Positions 10,615 to 25,416 of a stretch of DNA of 64,000 bases are shown one piece after another; position 1 is the stretch's first letter, and each line of letters opens with the position of its first letter. The position numbers and the translations under genes were made by a program. The notes under the pieces were generated by a model that searched no databases, was not told where the DNA came from, and saw only the letters and a list, made by a program, of their open reading frames with translations. This DNA is from Leucaena leucocephala (Eukaryota > Streptophyta > Magnoliopsida > Fabales > Fabaceae): the NCBI GenBank assembly GCA_037074615.1, contig CM073537.1, positions 21,285,989 to 21,349,988 of the forward strand, in the 5' to 3' direction.

Positions 10615-12752
10615 AATCACATATATTCTGCTTGAGTTGCTTCTTTTATAATAGTTTGGTACCTTTTGCCTCAGTGGAAACCCAGAAATGCTGAAGGGCC
10701 TATTAGGAGCTTTTATGAGACTATACAAATCATGATGTGCAACACAAGTTGCAACTTCATTCTGCTAGTTTAACTCCAGGCAGTATTATTTGGGAAGACT
10801 TGTAGATTTTTAACACAGTATATGGGACTCCTACCATTCTTTAGCATTTGAAGACAGTTATTTGTTCATTTACCTCCGAACTTGATTGTCTCTCTCCCGG
10901 AGAGGAAAGAAACGAAGTCAGTTACAAAACTCTCTCAATCCTCGAATGAGACTGGTCTGTTGGGATTGGATGTCTGAGGAGCATTGCCTCAAATTATTGC
11001 AATTTGAACATTCGAGCAATTGTTTATTTTTAATGGGATTAAAAATACTAAGTTCAGATACGCAGGATTTTGATTTGTTCGCTTGCCCAATTATTTAAGT
11101 ATTTTCTTTTTTATTTTCATATAAGTTTTTAATACATATTGAGAAATACAAATACCGAATTACCCCTTCCATTTCTTTTTATTTTTAAAAAGTATCATTT
11201 AAATCTCATTTTCTTTTCTATTCCATTTATCTAGCAATAATAATTTGAATGAGAAGAAAAGAGTTGTTTGCAAACGGATGCCCGGGGTTTGAATAATTGG
11301 ATTTGGAGAAGAGAGAAAGGAGAATAATTCCTTAATAAATGGGGTTGATCTACTGGAATCTGAATTGAAGAGCATTGACTCGACACTCTATAAAGCTTAA
11401 GAATGCAACAAACCAACTATGTACCCACCATCTAATAATGGGATGTGGCCAAATTTATTAATACGAGCATAAAATATACTATTCTTTTAACAAATACAGT
11501 ACTGGGTAAGTCGCAAGTTTTGTTATCTGCAATCATCATCCTGTTTTTTCTTAGTCTCTACTGCATCACTACATCATTTTAGAAAAGTTAAACTACACAC
11601 GATACTCACCAATGCAAATTATCTAATCAACCTCAAAATATTAGCCTCTTATTCCATACTCAGCTACCCTTTAATCCCCCCTTAATTATATCACATAGTT
11701 TCTTTTGACCGAAAATCAAAATGTAGCTACTCTTGGTAAAAATATTCTCGTTAGATTTTTGCAAGTTATAAGCACCCTAAAAAAATTATGGAAGTGTAAT
11801 TTTTTTTAAAATCAGTACAATGTTACTCTATTTTAATAGTTTACATAAAAACAATATCAAGTTAAAAAAATCCCCATTCCCAGTTCATACTAAATAGGCA
11901 ACATTATTTTTTTTAAGAAAAAAGTTATATATTACATTATTCCATAATTTTCGTCAAAGTGTCCATAATTGCTCCGAGACTACTCTAGGACAAAAATATA
12001 CTTTAATCCCAAATATATGTTTAAATGGCTATTTTTTAATAGAAGAGCAAGCAGAAACAATTTGAAAGTGAACGGGATCAAACCCACGAGTTGAAAGGCA
12101 ACAACGCATGATCCCACAAAATCTGAAAACATGTTATTTTTCCGTCGTCATGTACTCAACCATCCATTTTTACTCCTATTAAGTAACTACAAGCACTCAC
12201 CTGTCGTTCAATTGCGTATTAATATTCCTGCCATTTAACGAACCACCCTCACTCTGGCTTTACGTAATGCTGTTTCTTGACTGCATTACCTGGGCGGTTG
12301 GTGTCTAAATGACCTGTTAGTAGCAAAAATACTTACAAAAAAAATGTCCAAATCCAGGGGCAGGATCCAATGGGCTGGCATAAATGACCTACCAAAATAA
12401 TTTTCTCTGACAACTAATAGTCATATATACATCCATATACGTGCCTGGAGTAACACCAAACCTATCGGCACAAACTCAGCAATTCGTAATCCCCTATAGA
12501 ACTCCAAATCATACAACCATCACAATATTGCAGGAGAGAAAAATCAATGTTCGTGAAGGTCATATTTGTCATAGCTGCGACAATCAAGTTACAGACAGAA
12601 GGGACTTACGCTGCACGAGAGCAACATGCATAACTCAGTCAGCCTTGCTATACTCAATAAAGGAGACCCCCTTCCCGGATTCAACAGGAAGAACATCTTC
12701 CATGTTCTGTACATCACAACCGGTTAGATGTCAAGAATAGAATGGCCACATA
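10615..12752. other. Spacer between convergent KMS1 and ARIA-type genes
   Basis: It holds the 3' flank of KMS1 and, on the other strand, that of the ARM-BTB gene. Short open frames (for example near 10886-11098 and 12441-12740) have no motifs and are not called. The middle (11100-12050) is strongly AT-rich. No transposon ends recognised. Confidence 0.5.
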
Positions 12753-15700
12753 CTACAGCCGGATGTCACGGGAGTTAGCTTTTGTGAGAGCTTTGGCAAA
12801 GTAGTTGCGGATCTCTGGTATTATACGCTGAACCAGACAAGAGTGCCTGCAACCATTCGACATACAAAAATTTAAGAAGCTGAAATAAATACCTCTGAGA
12901 CACATAATTGATTCAATAATAGACATGGTTTTAATAATTATTCACGATTTAAGCATATATCAGTAACTGAGTTCTATACAATTATGGTCTCACCAACCCG
13001 CTGAATTGGAATAAATAAGCTTGTTTCAAATCAAAGATTGGATCCTACTATAAAGACCCATCTGTAATTGAGCTAGTGATCCATGTCTACGATTTTCAAA
13101 ACAACTTGCAAGCAAGAAGAATTAACAAAGTCACCCCAAAACGAAAAAAAAAAATGGAAGAACCTAATATTTGTAGAACAGAGAGAGCAAAATTCCAGTA
13201 AAATTTGGAACTTGTTTACAGCTGCCACCCTCCTTCCACAGAAAAAAAGAGGAGAAAATGACTCAAGGCTTCATTCCCATCTCAATACAACCAAGAAACA
13301 TGACTTGCCCATGCCCAAAAGCCACGCCTAACAACACAAAGCGGTAAGTGACTTCTCCATGATCCCAGAGAATCATTACTTATTAGTTCCTGGATTTAAC
13401 AGGCTGAATAACTATGATTCAGGCTTTTTACAGAACGTTAAAATCTATGTAATACCACTGAAACATTCAAACACACAAGGGACATAAAGATGGTGAACAG
13501 TAATAAAGTACATGCAACTAGCCCCAGAACTTGCAGTTTGCTCAAGATATTTCTTCATAAATATGTATAATAATGATTATGAATTTAATAGCCTATGATT
13601 GAAATTTATAACAGCATTCCACAGGTAAGGAAATATCAGAGAAGCAAAGACAAGGTTTAAGAGATCAGCTATACCCCGGTTTGGCACTCAATTTATCAAA
13701 GTGCTCCAAGATAAATAGGATGCATGTGTGCCTCAATGAAATTGCATTGAAGGCTTCTGAGAGTTCATACATACTAGAAACATTCTCCAGTGATATATCC
13801 TGAGACAAAAATTGAAAATAAGGAACCACATCTGTAAATCTATCATTAAAGCACACTGGAATTTTGTAAAAGTATATCAATTGATTTTCTCAGCTCACCT
13901 GTGCTATCGTGTACTCACAAAGTCTCTTGAGTCCTTCTAAGAGATATTGATCAGCTGCTCTGAGGAGATCTTGGGTAATATCAAGAGTAACATCAACTGA
14001 TCCAGTATATATGAATCTGGACAAAAATTATGTGAATTAAAACATATATAATTGGTTTGAAATCATTAAAAGATTTCACACAGAACAAATTGAATCAAAC
14101 ATAAATGCAGAATTTATCAGACCTCATCATCAACTCAAAAACTTCCCATCTAATATTTGGAATCTCTATGTCTCTTGCATCCTTCTCCTGCCATACACAC
14201 ATTCAATTTAGGTTTAAGTTGTACATGGACAGACATACATCTATGACATCATTTTTTACATCAATTTAAAAAAAAAAAATTGGTTTTTATCAATTAAATA
14301 AAAATTCACCAATCAATTTTCCATTAAAGACTCAAATAACTAGATTCATGAGATGTTGAAAGAGAATAAACACTAAAATCATATGTAGTGCTTCATGTAG
14401 CTTGTAAACCAGAGTAAACAGCTCTTTCTGGCTAGCTCCGTTTCATTAAGGAAAAAGATGAGTTTGTTAAGGTATTACTTTTTCTTCTGGTTTCTCGGGT
14501 AGCAAGGGCTGGGGGGTTGTGGCAGCAGGTTAAGATACTCACCCTATAACCACCATCAAACATAGCACGAAATGCATCTGAAGATGCAAGCAGGCAGATT
14601 CTGTGAGCAAAAAATCGTTTCCCTGCAATGATGAATGAAGATTACCCAGCTAACTACATATGCAAACTGAAGCTACAACCAACAAACTTTAAATATATTA
14701 ATATTTCTCAACAACATAACCAAGAAACAATAAATCTGAAAAGGACCAACCTTCAACCAAAAATGTCACGTCAGACAATGTAGCATTATTCACATACTGC
14801 TCTCCCAAATAAACCTGCAAGAAAAACAGCATATAAACATAGAAATTCCTACTTCATGAAACATCATACTTTTTGACGTTCTAGATTGGTGAGATAGCGC
14901 AGGTGGAAGCTATGCAACAGTTATCATGCAAGTAGCACGCATATCAAGGAAATAAACATTGATTATCAACTGATATAGGATTAATATTTACTAATCAACT
15001 AAATGCACCATGTGTTGGCTAAGTACTAATCTACAATGAGATTTAAGCATGAACTTCAAGTCTAGAGTGCATCATGACAGCACACCTAATACAAATACTT
15101 GCACACATGATAGAAGACTGACATTGGCCAATTAATACCATATAAGCCCCAAGATGAAAGACGAAATTAAATCTGTAATAGTTGGTAACCAGATACTAGA
15201 ACTCCTGGATAAGCAAGCAAACAGCCTAACAGCCCACAGCTAACAAATTTCAGTCTTTTGGTCGCATTAAGTTACTGTCAACATATAAAGGAGAAAATCA
15301 AACGGAGGATATGAAATGATCTAAACTCTAATTTAAAAGGAAAATTTTGAACTTTGTGAACAAACAACATCAAGGTGCAAGTAGCCTGTTTAGATCATAT
15401 CACAAGACTTGCTTTATTACACACTTGTGAGAGAACAGGCAAGGTCAATCTCAATCCAACTAGATATAATCCAACCTGGGGCGTTGGGGAAGGAGGAGCC
15501 GCATCTATTGGTGATAGAGTAGTGGCTTTGTTGGCCAACTTGCATAAAGCAACAGCGCCATCAAGTTGCTGCTTAGGACTAGTGGAGCCAAGAAGCCCAA
15601 TAAGAAATTCTAAACCTACAAGAACAGATAATCAGGGCAATAAAACAGAATGACCATAACAGTAATTTTATGCAGAAATAAACATGCATAAATATATAAA

Positions 15701-18700
15701 GTATGTAAGACGTATACCATTGTTATCAATGAATATGGTTCTCTGATCATCTGCAGAACATAGATGAGCAAGAGCCAAAGCAACTCGTCTTTGGACGGTC
15801 TTCTCTGAAACTCGCATAAGGTATAACAAATGGTTCAGGACCTACATGAAGGGAAACAAATTAAAACTTTAGGGATTGGTCAATAAGTAGTACACTCTAG
15901 GAATTAATTATAATTACTCCATAAAGTAAGATGTGCATGTCATTTGACATTGCTTACACGGTCATGAATCTTCTCCTCCAATCTTTTCAATGTCTTTGCA
16001 ACACAATCTTTTGTTGCCTGCAATAGAAGACAATCAAAATATGTCGAAGGTAGGACACTATTTCCTAATTTTTACAAATACAAATGGAAACCTGCAATCA
16101 GGGCATACTCTATTCCCATTCACAAAAGCCAGAAAGGGAATAAGAAATTAAGCCAGAACTCAAAGCTAGCGTCTAGAATTAAACAGGCAAACTTACTTGA
16201 ACAATAAACTCTCCATCCTGAAGTCTCTGAACACCACCTACCCTAATGAAATCGGACACATTATCCTATTGAACAAAAGAAATAGTAAAGCACAATTAAT
16301 TAACATTGTTCTTTGATGAGGTCATTTAAACCAACTTAAACGCAGAAGATTTCAATTTTATAAATAAATCTTACTAATATCATACCTCATTATCTGCAAG
16401 GCCATAAAGAGCAAAAGCAGCATTATGCTGCAAAGACCCATTTTTCGAGTCAAGGAGCTTGAGTAATGGTGCTAAACCTCCAATGTGTGCTATACCAGCT
16501 TGGTTATGGGCGTCCTGGGTCAAAATAATTATTTTCAAGCCAAAGGAAGTCACGCTCAAAATAACTCAAGCCAACATACAAATGGAAAAAAGTACACAGC
16601 ATTGTACTAAAAAAAATCTACAATCAGATTACTAGAACAAATTCTGCACTTCAACTATAAGCACTATATGTATAAATTACAGATGGGAAGACTAGAATAT
16701 GAAACTTATGCTATTTGAAAGGCATCCTCAATAGCAACAACATATTGTTCCGTGTTAGGGAAACTTAACCTAATTAATTCACACAAAAACTGCAAGTTGG
16801 AAAGGAGAAGGGTAAAAAGATAACCTGTGCGAGTCTCCCCAAAGCAAAGGCAGACATTTCTCTGAGTTGAACATCAGGGGACTGGAGCATCTCTATCAGA
16901 GGTCGGACAGCACCTCTCTGAACAATGTGAACCTAGAAAAATCAAGTAAAACAAATTATATGAATGGGTGCGGAAGAATTAGTATCTTATCATTGTTAAG
17001 CATTATCATGATTTATCTTGACCCTAATCAATATTCTAGGACCAAAGTATCTCTATTTAACATAACTAGTAGGATGTAGTCCCATAATGAAAAATTGAAA
17101 CCATAAAAAAAAAACTCTACCAGGCATTTATTTTTATTTCCTACCACCATCATCCAGGAAAACAAAACGAAAAGAGTTGTAAAGGTAATGGATCTTTCAT
17201 CATCTACATATACCACATCCTCCTTCAGTACAAACCAGAAAGATTGGGTTAGCACACTAAATTGTTTGCTTACCTTACAATCTGAATCAGTTGCTGCAAA
17301 CTGTCCAAGTAACAAGGCAGCTTCCCTTTGGCTTTCAGAGCAGCAGGAGCTGTTACATTAAAAAAAATAAAAAAAAAATATTTTAAAAAATAATAAAATA
17401 ATACACTTTAGAGCAATATATTGCATTGACACTATTACATGTAGAAAAGGATCTTTAATGATTTGCAATCTTAATATGGAAGATTTTTTGTTAGGGGGCT
17501 CAGAGGAAACAACATTGCAAGTAGCTCAAATCCTAAACTGAATGCATACCTAAGTAATCCAATAACAGGTTGTAAAGCCCCGGCAAGAAGAACTTCTTTC
17601 TTTATATTAGGCGAAGAGTGTACCAGATTTCCTATTACACCAACCTGTAATAGAATACAGAAACATAACATGCAGAAAGTATGAGATGTGCAACGACTGA
17701 GTGAAAACTATACTAATCAAAATCTAATCTTAATTATAATAAAAGGAAGTTGCAAAAGCCATACCGCTTCATAATGAATAGCAGCATCTTCAGAACGGAG
17801 CATTAAAATTAGAGTTGGAAGAGCATTGCATTCAACAATCTGCCAAGTCAAGACGATGTGACATTTAAGTGTACTTTACATGAATTCCAACACACGACCT
17901 TAAGGACAGGCCAGTTACCTGATTTTTATTTTCATCATTTTTAAATGCCAGAGTTCGCAGTGCACCAGCAGCAGCTCTTTGCACCTTTGTATCAGTAAAT
18001 TCAAGCAATTCAACAAGTGGTGGAATTCCACCTTCCATCCTACATATGAATCCGGACATAAATAACAACAAAATCATTCCAAATTATAAATTCAATTAAC
18101 ATGCTCACAAGAAAACAAACCTGACACGGGTTTTAATGTTGCTGTTCTCATGAGCAAGATTAGTGATTGCGTCTGCAGCCCTACGAATGACACTATTCAC
18201 AGCACGAGAAGTAGAGCAATTCTTATGCCTCTTTAACAAGTCAACAAGATGTTTTAAGGCACCATTGTCAACAATTAGTTGTTGATGTTCTGGCTGTTTG
18301 AAGAAATTTCAAATAGAAAGGCAATTTTAGCACTTTTACACATGCGTAGTACATAGTACAGTTAAAAATGACAAGCTTGTACTCATAACACCTATCAGCA
18401 TGCAGTGACAAAAAATAAGATAGGATCCATACTATGAAATACTATTAACACCCTAGAACTAGGTCTATATTTCAGCCTGCTGTTAAGTCAACGGAAGATA
18501 TAAAAAAGGATGTTCAAAACTTAACAGTAACTGCGACAGTGCCACCAAAATATTCATGAAACAGATCTTAAATGATTCCTATAAGTTTATCAGTTCATGA
18601 GCTCAAGAATCGGTGAAAAAGGAGAAACCATGAGCATTATTATGAAAAAAGGATATTTACAATAGAGCCATCTGAATGATCTAATTATAAAGCCTTGGTT

Positions 18701-19759
18701 CTCACTTTGCGTCATGACTTCTAACGTCATGTAGTGCTTGGTGCCACTGCACTTTCTTTCCTGAGTTATTTATCCCCTTCTCTCAAAAGGTTAGGAAGTA
18801 ATTGTAGAATAAAAACCAAACAAAACCGTAATTGATGATTGCTGATGATACAAATAATTGTCTAGTCGAATTCCCACCTCAACGTACGTAAAATGTCTCG
18901 CAGGAAGCGTGTAGGTAAAACCACTCGCAACATTCCACGTAATTAAGCGATTACTTGGAGTATTTAGTTAAAAGTAGAATAAGTAGCATAGTTAACTCTC
19001 AAGATGCTAATACATGAAATATGATAGATGTTATCATGGCAGAAACAGCGTAACCTCAGTTTGCAGTACCATCACCATATACTTGAAAACTTGCAGAATT
19101 ATAGGTGAGATAATTAAAAGCGACAAGGTATAACGTGCTTTTTTCTCGGAAATTCCTCAGCCATAGTTGAAAGCACAGAAGTGAAGTTACCTTAACGGCA
19201 AGAAGTCCTAAAGCGAAGGCACTCCCTTTCTCAACTTCGTGCTCGAATGGCGTTTGATCACGATCGCCTTCACTCGAAGGCGGCGCTTGAAGATGCTTAA
19301 CCAGAGACGGAATAGCGCCTCCTTCAACAATCACGTTCACTACTTCCTCTTCAATCGCCAAATATCAATCTCAAACCGTTAGAAAGGTAAACACGCATGC
19401 AAGAGATAGAGAGAAAATGAAGAGCATCGCAATTCATGAAACTGAGATACAAACATGAAATGCAAGGCGAGACGAGACGGGATCGGAAAGCAAGCTCCGA
19501 GGGGAACTTACTCACCATTCTTAGCAAGCTCGGCGAGAACGTGAGTGGCACGCTTAGCCGCAGCTCGATCGGGATCACGCCTTGAAAAATTGGAGTCGAG
19601 AATTTCAACCTGCGCTGTGACCTCAGCGAGAAGGGCGTCCCGGGCGTCGCCGGTAGGAGGCGCCGAGATCTCTCGCTCGTCTTCGAAATCTTCCTCCAGC
19701 TTCCGCTTCTGGCCTTTCCTCTCAGGGGGACTCTGATCTTGGCGCTTATGAAGCTCCAT
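12753..19759 (-). CDS. ARIA: ARM-repeat and BTB/POZ domain protein (ARIA/ABAP1 type)
   Basis: ARIA partners the ABA-response factor ABF2; its paralogue ABAP1 restrains DNA replication licensing. Nineteen exons join in phase on the minus strand: 19759-19516, 19348-19191, 18293-18121, 18039-17919, 17839-17765, 17644-17550, 17349-17274, 16932-16825, 16514-16386, 16265-16197, 16017-15958, 15841-15718, 15615-15476, 14814-14751, 14622-14543, 14187-14123, 14016-13899, 13799-13675 and 12846-12753. They encode 705 residues, close to the roughly 710 usual for the family. A basic N-terminus (KGQKRKLEE) looks like a nuclear signal. Armadillo repeats fill about residues 85-510 (GGIPPLVELLEF, NALPTLILMLRSEDAAIHYE, GAVRPLIEMLQSPDVQLREM). 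The BTB domain begins near 535 (NNATLSDVTFLVEG, FAHRICLLASSDAFRAMFDG). The protein ends RDIRL. All introns are GT-AG. ARIA versus ABAP1 is not settled; the MELHKRQ start may favour ABAP1. Confidence 0.93.
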
Positions 19760-21321
19760 AGAAAGGAGAGGGGGTCCCTCGCAGAGCAGTGTGTGCTGGA
19801 AATGGATACAGAGAGGGACAAAGGCTGATCCGAAATGGAATTTGGGATTTGAAAAGATGGCAGATCGGAGGGGTATTTCGGGAATTGCAGGACAGTAACA
19901 GAATGAATCCACCTTCTGAACTTAGTTTTTAGTTTTTAAGCTCGCCAAAAAAAAAAAAAGTGGTAGGAAGGGAAGGCCTAGGCACTCCCCTTTCTCAGTT
20001 CTCAGGATCAATCATCAATGTTGAAGGATGAAAAGAAGTTCCCTCGAACTTGCGCGTTATGGTTTGTTGGCTCATCAACTGAACCCGCGGAAAAACTTGG
20101 AAGCCTGGGCATGAGTGCGCCTTGAATAATTGTAATTGTGGCGTCCAGCTTTTTATGAATTGTACACATTGCTTGCAATTGATAGGTTATTATCCTTTTA
20201 ACTATCAAGCAAGTTCCTCTCTCATTGTGCACTGTGTAATGTTGATAGTGAATAGTGAAGCATAATCTACAAAATTATTCTTTCCGAAGAGAGAGTTTAT
20301 AAAGTAATTTACATGCAATTTACACATTGTTATAGATGGTATTGGCTTGAGAGTGGTTAATAGAGAATACATAAATTAGGAACAAGTATTAGTGAATTTG
20401 TACCCACGAAACACTGTCATTTTATCATATATAAAACGAGATGGATTACAAAACATTAGTATATGAAAACTTATCCTTTTAAAAAGTCAAGGACAACATA
20501 AATAGAATTCTTAAGAGCCTGCGGTATTGGTTGGGACCCTAATCTTGCATTCTCTTGCAGATTTTTTTTTTACAAAAGTTTTTAGAAAAGTGTTAGGTTT
20601 ACCTGAGATCCAAGGATAGGGTGTAGGGCAAGTCGTCTATTATCCTCATGCGTAAACTTAAACACTTAAGAGTTATGATACCTCCTCAAGTGCAGCTATT
20701 GAAACTATAATAAAGTAGTACTTCCTAGAAATCGATCACGCTCTAAATAATCATATATCTTATTCTTTTATCAATTAAACTCACGGATGATAAGTATTCT
20801 CATCGCAGATGTGTTGTGTAGTTTTTCCGTAATAGATGTTTTGAACTCTTCTGAACAAAAAAATTGCACTTAAAACATACATCACCTTTTTGATCGGCCC
20901 AAACTATAGTACTCATGAGTTAAAGGTCATCTTGTAATTCTTGATTCGCTTGATGGGCCCATTGAATATGACACAGGCCCATATTGCATTTATGGTTATT
21001 GTTTTCATTTGCATAATCGTTCTCATCACTCGTGCATCGCGGCCCCCAGTTCCCAACTGCTAAGTCTTAAATTAAAGGCTGTAAAAGCCTAAAACTATAA
21101 AAGTCAGCCCCATAAATTCCATGTGCACTTGCAACCAAACAAAAGTCGCTTGCCGCCTCCTAACCGTTTTTCCCGCGTTACCTAGTCAAAGTCTATTCTT
21201 TTATTTGCTCCTTCCTCTAACTCCGTTTTCTCATCACTCCACCCACAAACCCATCGCAACATATCTATATTCTATAACACAATCCAGTTCTTAGATACTA
21301 CTCCCGTGTTCACTCTGTTTC
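19760..21321. other. Intergenic region between the ARM-BTB gene and the malectin-LRR pseudogene
   Basis: It contains the 5' leader and promoter of the minus-strand ARM-BTB gene and the former promoter of the plus-strand pseudogene. A CTATAAAAG motif near 21092-21100 could be the old TATA box of the latter. No coding signal otherwise. Confidence 0.4.
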
Positions 21322-24300
21322 ATGCTAAACCTAAATCATTTCATCATGCGTTTTCGCTTCCTTCTTCTCTTCCTGCCCTTCTTCCTCATCCTAGCTTCCT
21401 CACGGACACCCCTTAAAGGTGTGATCACAAGAATGGTTCTTTCTATTCGTGTTCGATTTTGTATGGTAACTTACTGATTCATATGATTCGCAGGTCTTCT
21501 GATTGATGGTGGGGCGACATCGCCGTCCAACATCGGCGGTCTTGTATGGCTGCCGGATGGGGAGTTTATATCAACCGGGACGCCCAAGACATGACCACCT
21601 CTCTTCGGTATCCTACTTTGTCCTCTGTTTGATCCTTCACTCTTCAAGTCAAGAAACATTGCTACAATTTTCCCGTGTTTCCCGGAAAACGGTACATGGT
21701 GCGGACGACACCGGCGTTTGATCAGATCGTGGATGGCACTTTATGGAGCATGTTTAACACCACGGAGGACTATGCAAATGGGAATTTCACCTTCTGCGAA
21801 GGGGTTTACTAAGCTCAGGGGAAAACCATGAGTGTATGTATCGTGTCAAATACTTTCACGGATTCCGACCCCTTTATATCGGCTTTACAGCTTGTGATTT
21901 TGAGTGATTAACTTTACAATGCCACCGATTTTAACAATTTTGGGCTCAATTTGGTTGCAAGGCACAGTTTTGACTACTCTCGACCTACCATTCGGTCAGT
22001 ACGAGATGTTTTCTTGCTCTCTTTACAATGCAATTTGTAGTGCTTGTTTGATTTTTTGTTTTCTATGTGGCTGTGGAGTTTACTAGATTTTAAGCTGTCA
22101 ATCTACTTAGTCTTCGTTAAAACTGCCACCTTAACCTAAGTGCATAAAGTTTCTTTGCAATCATCCACTGCCAGAATGTTTTGAAAATTAAGTGGTCTCT
22201 AACAAGGATTTCCCCCTTTTCAATAGTTTGGGTGGAAACTACAATCATCTTTGATAGAAACTTTACTCAAAGAAAGCGAAAAGGCAAAAGATTACAAGGT
22301 ACTGAAAGAAACTCTTGAGTAAGTTTGCAGCTCAGAAATCATAATTTTATGATCAAGTTATCACCAGCTATGAATTGGGTGTGTGACATTTTTAATGAAT
22401 TTCAAACTTGTCTTTCTCCAAAATGCTTTCCACTTTCCCCTTCTTCTTTTTTTTGGCCAAATTCCCTTTTCCCCTTCTAATGTTCAATTTGTGGGTTCAA
22501 CTGATACCCGGATGATAGTTTTGACCCATTTTGGGAGCCTTTCGGAGAGAGTAATTTCACTCAAGCAGGCAGCGGCAATATTTCTGTCTCTGGGTTTTGG
22601 AATCTTCCACCTTTGAAAATATTTGAGACTCAGTTGGGATATGGTCAGTTGGAATCCTTGGAGTTGAAATGGCCTCCAAAATCACTTCAGAATTCAAAAT
22701 TCTACCTTGCTCTATACTTTGCAAATAACAAGGGATCATCCCATGCGGGTTCAAGGATTTTTAGCGTAAGTGTAAATGGAAAAGTTATTACCATGATTTG
22801 AATGTGACCTCAGATGGTGTTGTCGTCTTTGCCAGAAAGTGGCCTCTTTCTGGTCCTACGGGGTCCTACGACAATAACATTGCTACTACTAGTTCTTCCT
22901 TGGGTCCTGTGATCAATGCCGGTGAAATTTTTGATGTGGTGCCAGTAGGAGGAAGAACTTTGACACGAGATGGTACATATTCTGATGCCTTCTTTTCTAA
23001 TTCAAGGCTAGTTTTAAAATACTTTAAAGCCAGTACACCATTTTTCCTGCTAAACCAGACATTATAAGAGTTAAGCACAGGAATGAGAAGCATTTCTCTA
23101 GTGATAGCCACCCATGCCACTTAACTATTGATACTTAAAGATGTTCTCTGCTGCTAATTCAAGTTATAATAATCAAATCAATGTTTTAAATTTCAAATTA
23201 GCCATCTGTAAGATACAGTTGACTGGTTATAAAGTAGTTTACATCTCAACTTTTTAACATGTTACATTCCAACAGTATACTTGGGTGTTAATTATAATCA
23301 CCTATGATCTTTAAAAGTGAAACTTTCTCTTGGCAGTTATTGCTTTGAAACGGGTAAGAGATAATTTCCAGAACCCTCCACTTGATTGGATTGGTGATCC
23401 TTGTATGCCTCGCCAGTACTCATGGACCGGCGTCACTTGCTCTGAAGGCCATCGGATTGGTGTAGTGACTTTGTAAGCTCTGTCTCTATTTGTAATAGCT
23501 ATATGCCTATAACAGTTTATCCTCTCTCGTTACTGTTGTTCTGATGCCCTGTTATTTTTAGAAATTTGACAGGTTTGGGTCTTTCAGGATCTTTGTCGCC
23601 TAACATTGTCAATATGACAGCTTTGACAAACATTTAGGTCTTCTAGTTTAAGGCTATGAGCTCATGAAAATTAGCTGTTACCTTATGCTGATTGTCAAAT
23701 TGTTGCCCTACAGCTGGCTTGGGAATAACAATTTGTCAGGACATATTCCTGATCTGAGTTCACTGAAGTTCTTAGAAACATTGTAAGTTGTTTATCTTAA
23801 GAAAATCAGATTAGACGATTTATGTCATATGAGAGAATCTTACTCCAAATGTTAGGTCAGTACTTTGATTTTTGTATTTACTCATGCTGTATATTATTTT
23901 AAGGTACTTGGAATCAATTCAGTGGAGAGATCCCCTTGTACCTAGGGAACATCAGCAGCTTTCATGAAGTGTAAGTTCTACTTTATTGAGATGTTTTGAA
24001 GAATACAAGCTACTTACCTTTTCTTTTCAATGTGTTAAATTTGGTCTTTCCCATTGAAAGTACGGAAGCGAGAACTGCAAGATTGCGAGACAACGTAGCT
24101 GTAGAAGGGACCATAGGATATAGGACCTTGAACGACTAGTAGATATTAGCCTAGAGAGGTATTTTCACGCTGAATGAGATTTATCAAAGTTTCTTTCCTT
24201 GTTTTCTCATCTTCATGAAGAGGAACCATGGAAGATTAATTGTTCTTAAAGAACCTTATAATGTTAGGAGCACTGGAAGCTTAGCTTGGTTGGGGTTCAT

Positions 24301-24877
24301 GACTATCTTGCTCCTTTCTTATTTAAATCCACATTTGCTGCCAAATACAGATGCAACTTATGTTCGTTTTCACAACCCTGAAATTTGATGCGAGAGACGA
24401 CAAAAAATTGCTGACATTTTGGGAAAAATGAAAACTTGGAAACGTAAGACTTAGGCATCGTCCTTCTATAATTATGACCTTTTCTAGGCTTTTACAATCT
24501 TTAGCAAGCATGGTGAATCAAAGTCAAACCCTTGCCTCAGATATTGAATGTTATGGAGAATACTTGTGGTTTAGTGATGCATTGGAGAGAGAAGAAACTT
24601 GATTGTGCAGCTGTCACTTTCATGCATTCCGTTTTATATAAAATGTGTTCCTCACTCTCTCTATCATTCTCAGATTAAGAAAAATAGTATTTGTTCTCTT
24701 TATCACTCTAGAAGTAAACTGCAGTCCTTGAGTTAATAAACTATGTACATTTTCTTAATAAATTTCTCTTTGACATAATGGGAATTAAAATATACAATAC
24801 ATGTTCAGAGGAATCAAAGACACATATAATTTCCTCAACTTTTGATAATCTTGAATTGATTTACTCATCCAAAAAAT

Positions 24878-24882
24878 ATAAT
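24878..24882. repeat. Target site duplication, left copy (ATAAT)
   Basis: ATAAT directly precedes the left LTR and is matched by ATAAT at 30544-30548 directly after the right LTR. Five bases is the size expected for Ty3/Gypsy integration. Confidence 0.9.
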
Positions 24883-25416
24883 TGATAGGTCCCAAGCTGC
24901 AGAGATGGAAATAACACAGATAACGAGCTGCAGAAATGGAAACCACACCGATAGCTGGGCAATTTATGAAGAAATGCGTGGGTTTATATTACTAGCCCCA
25001 GCAAGGGTCAGTGTTACAAGAGAACTAAAATGATTCTGTCGCTTCCCCCCTCGTCAAAATTACATAAAACATGCCCACTGGCCTCTCATTCACTCGCTGG
25101 AACCCATCTGGAAGTTTGAGAGTCCAGCCTCTCCTATCTTAGTCCTAACAAAATGCCTGCCTCCTCCTCACATGTTCCCACCTCTATATATTACTCTAAC
25201 TTATCGGCACCCTTTCCAAAATAAAAGTCAAAAGGCAGCAACATCAAAAAGATAACAGCTACACAAATGCCTATAGCCACCTAGTCTTATGTTTCTTTCT
25301 CCAATTCAGCAACAGTATTTGGGTCAACCCCCTGAATCCCAAAAAGTACCTTTCCTTCTTCATGTTTTCCATGTCTCTTCCTCTTGTATGTATTTGCAGC
25401 AAAAGCAAATGTATCA
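24883..25416 (-). repeat. LTR (3' LTR in element orientation)
   Basis: A 534-bp direct repeat of 30011-30543 bounded by TGATA...TATCA. Read on the minus strand it contains a TATATAG promoter-like motif near 25185-25196. It differs from the other LTR by C instead of T in ATG(C/T)GTGGG and by one extra C in a C-run. Confidence 0.97.

Noticed and set aside
12061..12120. A box-B-like GGTTTGATCCC on the minus strand, suggesting another SINE.
   Set aside because: No convincing box A at a plausible distance and no tail or duplication.
12441..12740. A 99-codon plus-strand frame beyond the end of the ARM-BTB gene.
   Set aside because: It lies in the 3' flank of the minus-strand gene, shows no motif and has no splice or promoter context.
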